In this document: piece after piece, positions 5,732 to 8,885 of the stretch
Numbering within the stretch: the first letter of the stretch is position 1
Layout: every line of letters starts with the position of its first letter
Program-made: the position numbers and the translations under genes
Notes under the pieces: generated by a model
The model's input: only the letters and a program-made list of their open reading frames with translations
What the model was told of the DNA's origin: nothing
Database searches by the model: none
Source of the DNA: an uncultured Lachnospiraceae bacterium
Lineage (GTDB): Bacteria > Bacillota > Clostridia > Lachnospirales > Lachnospiraceae
Assembly: GCA_937965795.1 (NCBI GenBank)
Contig: CALCMD010000004.1
Coordinates: forward strand, 1 to 8,885
Direction: 5' to 3'
Length of the DNA stretch: 8,885 bases

Positions 5732-8096
5732 AGTTGTAAAAAGAGATGGGGAAGTCGCGGAATTTAATCTGGAGAAAATCACAGAGGCGATCGCGAAGGC
5801 ATTTGATGCGACAGAGAAAGAGTACAATGAGGAGATGACGGGACTGCTGGCGCTGCGTGTAACGGCAGATTTTCAGTCAAAGATTAAGAATCATCTGATT
5901 GATGTGGAGAGCATTCAGGACAGCGTGGAGGAGGTTCTGATTCAGGCCGGGTATGCGGAGGTAGCGAAAGCATATATTTTGTACCGGAAGCAGAGAGAAA
6001 AGATTCGAAATATGAAATCCACCATTCTGGATTATAAGGAGATCGTAAACAGCTATGTGAAGGTCGAGGACTGGCGTGTGAAAGAGAATTCTACCGTGAC
6101 CTATTCGGTGGGAGGGCTGATCCTGAGCAATTCCGGGGCTGTGACGGCGAATTACTGGCTGTCCGAGATTTACGATCAGGAGATTGCGGACGCGCACAGA
6201 AACGCAGACATTCACATCCACGACCTGTCCATGCTGACGGGCTACTGTGCGGGCTGGTCTTTAAAGCAGCTTATTACCGAAGGGCTGGGCGGCATCGAGG
6301 GAAAGATCACCTCCGCTCCGGCGAAGCATCTTTCCGTGCTCTGCAACCAGATGGTAAATTTCCTGGGCATCATGCAGAATGAATGGGCGGGCGCACAGGC
6401 GTTTTCCTCCTTTGACACATATCTGGCTCCTTTTGTAAAGGCGGATAACCTTTCTTACCGTGAGGTAAAGAAATGTATTGAGTCCTTTGTATACGGGGTG
6501 AACACGCCGAGCCGCTGGGGAACGCAGGCTCCGTTTTCGAATATTACTCTGGACTGGACAGTGCCGAATGATCTGGCGGAGCTTCCGGCGATCGTGGGCG
6601 GAAAACCGATGGATTTCTGCTACAAGGACTGTAAAAAAGAGATGGATATGGTGAACCGCGCATTTATAGAGACGATGATAGAGGGGGACGCCAACGGAAG
6701 AGGGTTCCAGTATCCAATTCCGACGTATTCGATTACGAGTGATTTCGACTGGTCGGACACAGAGAATAACCGTCTGCTTTTTGAGATGACATCCAAATAC
6801 GGAACGCCGTATTTTTCAAATTATATTAACAGCGATATGGAGCCGAGCGACGTGCGGAGCATGTGCTGCCGCCTGCGCCTGGATTTGCGTGAGCTGCGTA
6901 AGAAAACGGGAGGTTTCTTTGGTTCCGGAGAGAGTACGGGAAGCGTGGGCGTGGTTACGATCAACCTGCCGAGAATTGCGTATCTTTCAAAAAATGAGAA
7001 AGAATTTTATAAGCGTCTGGATCACATGATGGATATTTCCGCACGTTCTTTGAAAATCAAGAGAGACGTCATCAGCAAGCTTCTGGACGAAGGACTGTAT
7101 CCGTACACGAAACGTTATCTGGGGAATTTTGACAGCCATTTTTCCACCATCGGCCTGATTGGCATGAATGAGGTGGGGTTAAACGCCGTATGGCTCAGAA
7201 AAGATCTGACGCATGAGGAGACGCAGGCATTTGCAAAAGAAGTGCTGAACCATATGAGAGACCGTCTGGTCATGTATCAGGAGGAGTACGGCGATCTTTA
7301 CAATCTGGAAGCCACACCGGCAGAGTCTACCACCTACCGTCTGGCAAAGCATGATAAAAAGCGCTGGGCGGACATCAAGACCGCCGGAAAACAGGGCGAT
7401 ACGCCGTATTATACAAACAGTTCCCACCTTCCGGTAGAATTTACCTCGGATATTTTTGACGCGCTGGATATTCAGGATGAATTGCAGACCCTGTATACGT
7501 CAGGAACCGTATTTCACGCCTTTCTGGGAGAGAAGCTGCCAGACTGGAGGGCGGCGGCGAATCTCGTCCGGAAGATTGCGGAAAATTATAAATTACCGTA
7601 TTATACACTGTCCCCGACCTATTCCGTGTGCAGGGAGCACGGGTATATTACGGGCGAGCATTTCACCTGCCCAATCTGCGGGGAAAAGGCGGAAGTGTAC
7701 AGCCGCATCACGGGGTATTACCGTCCGGTGCAGAACTGGAATGATGGAAAGACACAGGAATACAAAAACCGCCAGCTTTATGACATTGAAAATTCCTGCT
7801 TAAAAAAGGTACACAGCAGTATCGTCACCGTATCCGGGGAACAGGTGACGGTCGAGCCGGTGGAAAGCATCAAATATCTCTTTACCACAAAGACCTGCCC
7901 GAACTGCAAGATTGCAAAAGAGATGTTAAAGGATGAAGCCTATGAGACGATCGACGCAGAAGAAAACCAGGAGCTGACCAGAAAGTACGGCGTCATGCAG
8001 GCTCCCACGCTTGTGGTAGTCAACGGAGGAAAGACCCGGAAATATGTCAATGCGTCGAATATAAAAAAATATATGAATGAGAAAAGCGGGGAATAA
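5724..8096 (+). CDS. nrdD: Anaerobic (class III) ribonucleoside-triphosphate reductase with fused C-terminal glutaredoxin-like domain
   Basis: This oxygen-sensitive glycyl radical enzyme makes deoxyribonucleotides for DNA synthesis without oxygen. The 790-residue product starts with an ATP-cone allosteric domain (about 1-92, with VVKRDGE near residue 4). The reductase barrel follows, with GYCAGWS holding the likely thiyl-radical cysteine (C175) and SMCCRLRLD (C381, C382) as the probable second active-site cysteine region. A metal site follows: C636-x2-H639 and C649-x2-C652. The radical loop RITGYYRPVQNWNDGK has Gly664 as the expected radical residue. The last ~75 residues form a redoxin fold with a CPNC motif (C725, C728) and QAPTLVVV containing the usual proline. 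Usual NrdD proteins are about 700-720 residues without it. ATG 5724 follows AAGGAGA (5711-5717) and begins as the family does; the upstream in-frame ATG at 5700 is less likely. No nrdG lies downstream in the window. Confidence 0.95.
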   Translation: MFKVVKRDGEVAEFNLEKITEAIAKAFDATEKEYNEEMTGLLALRVTADFQSKIKNHLIDVESIQDSVEEVLIQAGYAEVAKAYILYRKQREKIRNMKSTILDYKEIVNSYVKVEDWRVKENSTVTYSVGGLILSNSGAVTANYWLSEIYDQEIADAHRNADIHIHDLSMLTGYCAGWSLKQLITEGLGGIEGKITSAPAKHLSVLCNQMVNFLGIMQNEWAGAQAFSSFDTYLAPFVKADNLSYREVKKCIESFVYGVNTPSRWGTQAPFSNITLDWTVPNDLAELPAIVGGKPMDFCYKDCKKEMDMVNRAFIETMIEGDANGRGFQYPIPTYSITSDFDWSDTENNRLLFEMTSKYGTPYFSNYINSDMEPSDVRSMCCRLRLDLRELRKKTGGFFGSGESTGSVGVVTINLPRIAYLSKNEKEFYKRLDHMMDISARSLKIKRDVISKLLDEGLYPYTKRYLGNFDSHFSTIGLIGMNEVGLNAVWLRKDLTHEETQAFAKEVLNHMRDRLVMYQEEYGDLYNLEATPAESTTYRLAKHDKKRWADIKTAGKQGDTPYYTNSSHLPVEFTSDIFDALDIQDELQTLYTSGTVFHAFLGEKLPDWRAAANLVRKIAENYKLPYYTLSPTYSVCREHGYITGEHFTCPICGEKAEVYSRITGYYRPVQNWNDGKTQEYKNRQLYDIENSCLKKVHSSIVTVSGEQVTVEPVESIKYLFTTKTCPNCKIAKEMLKDEAYETIDAEENQELTRKYGVMQAPTLVVVNGGKTRKYVNASNIKKYMNEKSGE

Positions 8097-8112
8097 AGAA
8101 AGATGGTTTTAA

Positions 8113-8153
8113 GAGGGGAACGGATAGCGGGAGACGGCGTATCCGTTCCTTTT
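8113..8153 (+). terminator. nrdD terminator
   Basis: A perfect 10-bp stem, GGAACGGATA (8117-8126) with TATCCGTTCC (8140-8149), has a 13-base GC-rich loop. It can extend through G-U pairs into AAGAGG/TTTT. A short T4 run (8150-8153) follows. It begins 17 bases after the nrdD stop, so it probably ends that transcript before the convergent csp gene. Confidence 0.65.
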
Positions 8154-8223
8154 CCGCTGACGGAGGAAGAAGTAAGGCTGGCATTTATCATGGATCCTTT
8201 GAAAATCATGAGAAAACGGGGAC

Positions 8224-8266
8224 ATAAAAAAGAAGGCATACACATCGTGCAAGCCTTCTTTTTTAT
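8224..8266. terminator. Bidirectional terminator between nrdD and the csp gene
   Basis: Bases 8224-8237 are exactly complementary to 8253-8266 (14 bp, core AGAAGGC/GCCTTCT) around a 15-base loop. There are six As on the left and six Ts on the right, so it works for both converging transcripts. It lies 15 bases past the end of the minus-strand csp gene. Confidence 0.85.
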
Positions 8267-8281
8267 ACGCTTTATTGTAAA

Positions 8282-8482
8282 TTACAGTTTCACAACATTA
8301 GCAGCCTGCATTCCACGGTTGCCTTCTGTCAAATCATAGGAAACTGCCTGACCTTCGTCCAGAGACTTGAAGCCTTCGCCCTGGATTGCAGAGAAATGTA
8401 CGAATACATCTGCTCCGTCCTCACCTGTGATAAAACCATAACCTTTTTCTGCGTTAAACCATTTTACTGTACCTTTGTTCAT
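8282..8482 (-). CDS. Cold-shock domain protein (CspA family)
   Basis: This complete 66-residue cold-shock protein is a small five-stranded beta barrel that binds single-stranded RNA and DNA, melting mRNA structure during cold or general growth adaptation. It starts MNKGTVKWFNAEKGYGFIT with the RNP1 motif KGYGFI (13-18). RNP2 VFVHF (26-30) follows, then the usual SAIQGEGFKSLDEGQAVSYDL and the ending GMQAANVVKL. Nothing is missing compared with the family. The reverse-strand GGAGGT (complement of 8489-8494) is 6 bases before the ATG. The gene is monocistronic, transcribed against nrdD, and has a leader of about 130 nt, as is common for csp genes. Whether it is truly cold-induced cannot be told from the protein. 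Paralogues usually exist, so I do not assign a letter. Confidence 0.95.
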   Translation of the reverse strand: MNKGTVKWFNAEKGYGFITGEDGADVFVHFSAIQGEGFKSLDEGQAVSYDLTEGNRGMQAANVVKL

Positions 8483-8523
8483 TTTGGTACCTCCATTAAA
8501 ATATAAATTTTGGGATTTTGAAT

Positions 8524-8583
8524 AAAAAAATCCACCAGTTATTACAGATTACAGGTGCCAAATATAATCTCTAATAACTAGTG
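8524..8583 (-). promoter_or_regulatory. Terminator-like hairpin in the csp leader (candidate attenuator or thermo-switch)
   Basis: Reading the minus strand, bases 8583-8565 pair with 8551-8533 in three blocks: CAC/GTG, 8 bp (AGTTATTA/TAATAACT) and 6 bp (AGATTA/TAATCT). These are separated by two single mismatches, with a 13-base loop. Two bases after the stem come seven Us (complement of 8524-8530). This is the form of an intrinsic terminator. It lies between the csp promoter and its start codon, so it could stop transcription at about 90 nt unless relieved. The AT-rich stem would be temperature-sensitive. Confidence 0.65.
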
Positions 8584-8620
8584 AATTACTTTACATCCAA
8601 TAAATCCTAATACATTCTGT

Positions 8621-8649
8621 ATTATAGCTTTTGCAGCAGAAGATGTCAA
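8621..8649 (-). promoter_or_regulatory. csp promoter, perfect consensus
   Basis: On the minus strand, TTGACA (complement of 8644-8649) and TATAAT (complement of 8621-8626) are exactly 17 bases apart. Transcription should start near 8614. A perfect consensus suggests high basal initiation, making the downstream leader hairpin the likely control point. Confidence 0.9.
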
Positions 8650-8650
8650 G

Positions 8651-8669
8651 TACTTTTGTTACAAAAGTA
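8651..8669. promoter_or_regulatory. Palindrome adjacent to the csp -35 box (candidate operator)
   Basis: TACTTTTG (8651-8658) and CAAAAGTA (8662-8669) are exact inverted repeats around TTA. The palindrome begins one base upstream of the csp -35 box, a position typical of a transcription-factor site. Its owner is not recognised, and it is not followed by a U tract in either direction. Confidence 0.5.
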
Positions 8670-8885
8670 GGGTTGTTTCAGCGTTGCTTCACAAAACTGA
8701 AAGTCATTGTAAAAAGTGACGAAATTTTATTTTATAATCTGCTGGAATATTCTGGTTTGGCGGGCGGTTCGCTTCCCCCGATAGGTTACGAAGTCGATCG
8801 TTCTCTTGTTTACGCCGGACGTCGGAACATCTGCTATATATCCCACACGGACGGGGACAACGCTCCGGCGAGCTAACGATTAACT
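8670..8885. other. Right-end region without an assignable gene
   Basis: The 403 bases to the right of the csp gene hold its leader, promoter and palindrome (to 8669). Beyond them, 8670-8738 is AT-rich with a TATAAT-like box (8733-8738) but no good -35 partner. From about 8755 the sequence becomes clearly more GC-rich and can form several hairpins. One is CGCCGGA (8813-8819) with TCCGGCG (8864-8870), enclosing TCCC/GGGA (8841-8844/8854-8857). Another is CGGG/CCCG (8761-8764/8777-8780). A plus-strand frame runs to a TAA at 8874-8876, but its only early start codons fall inside the csp promoter. It may be a structured RNA, a leader for a gene beyond the window, or an unusual small protein. I do not recognise it. 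Confidence 0.35.

Noticed and set aside
8103..8339. Plus-strand 78-codon frame after nrdD
   Set aside because: It has only a weak ribosome binding site, contains both terminator hairpins and runs antisense into the csp gene. At most its first ~40 codons might be an old gene remnant.
8755..8785. tRNA T-arm-like GGTTCGCTTCC
   Set aside because: The conserved purine-adenine of the T loop is missing, and no acceptor, anticodon or D arm can be assembled around it.
8631..8876. Plus-strand 81-codon frame at the right end
   Set aside because: It starts at TTG inside the csp promoter, has no ribosome binding site, crosses the palindrome and changes composition midway. It was kept only as an unexplained region.

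Overview
The window looks like a chromosomal segment of an anaerobic, low-to-mid GC Firmicute, most likely a Clostridia member of the Lachnospiraceae type. This is inferred from the gene families (BspA-type leucine-rich repeat tail, MepA-like MATE pump, DUF4317 protein, class III anaerobic ribonucleotide reductase), the strong AGGAGG-type ribosome binding sites and the consensus TTGACA/TATAAT promoters. No mobile element, CRISPR array, tRNA or rRNA was seen.

Layout. Bases 1-522 are the 3' end of a leucine-rich-repeat surface protein, closed by a hairpin terminator. A consensus promoter (585-613) then drives a structured leader of about 140 nt that ends in a strong terminator hairpin plus a U run. 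This leader precedes a MepA-like MATE efflux pump (753-2069) and is best explained as a guanidine-IV (mepA motif) riboswitch. A second promoter (2082-2111) starts a four-gene operon: a TPR lipoprotein, the ribosome-associated GTPase HflX, a small single-PAS protein and a short DUF4317 protein whose start overlaps the PAS stop (ATGA). A perfect 17-bp inverted repeat closes this operon at 5541-5597.

A third promoter (5602-5630) serves nrdD (5724-8096), an anaerobic ribonucleoside-triphosphate reductase with a glutaredoxin-like CPNC domain fused to its C-terminus. No nrdG activase gene follows in the window. Two hairpin terminators separate nrdD from a convergent cold-shock protein gene (8282-8482, minus strand). 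That gene has a perfect-consensus promoter, and its roughly 130-nt leader contains a terminator-like hairpin with a U7 tract, suggesting attenuation or an RNA thermo-switch. A 19-bp palindrome abuts its -35 box. The last ~150 bases are more GC-rich and remain unexplained.

The most interesting points are the riboswitch-controlled MATE pump, the NrdD-redoxin fusion, the apparent attenuator in the csp leader, and the half-length DUF4317 protein coupled to a PAS sensor.
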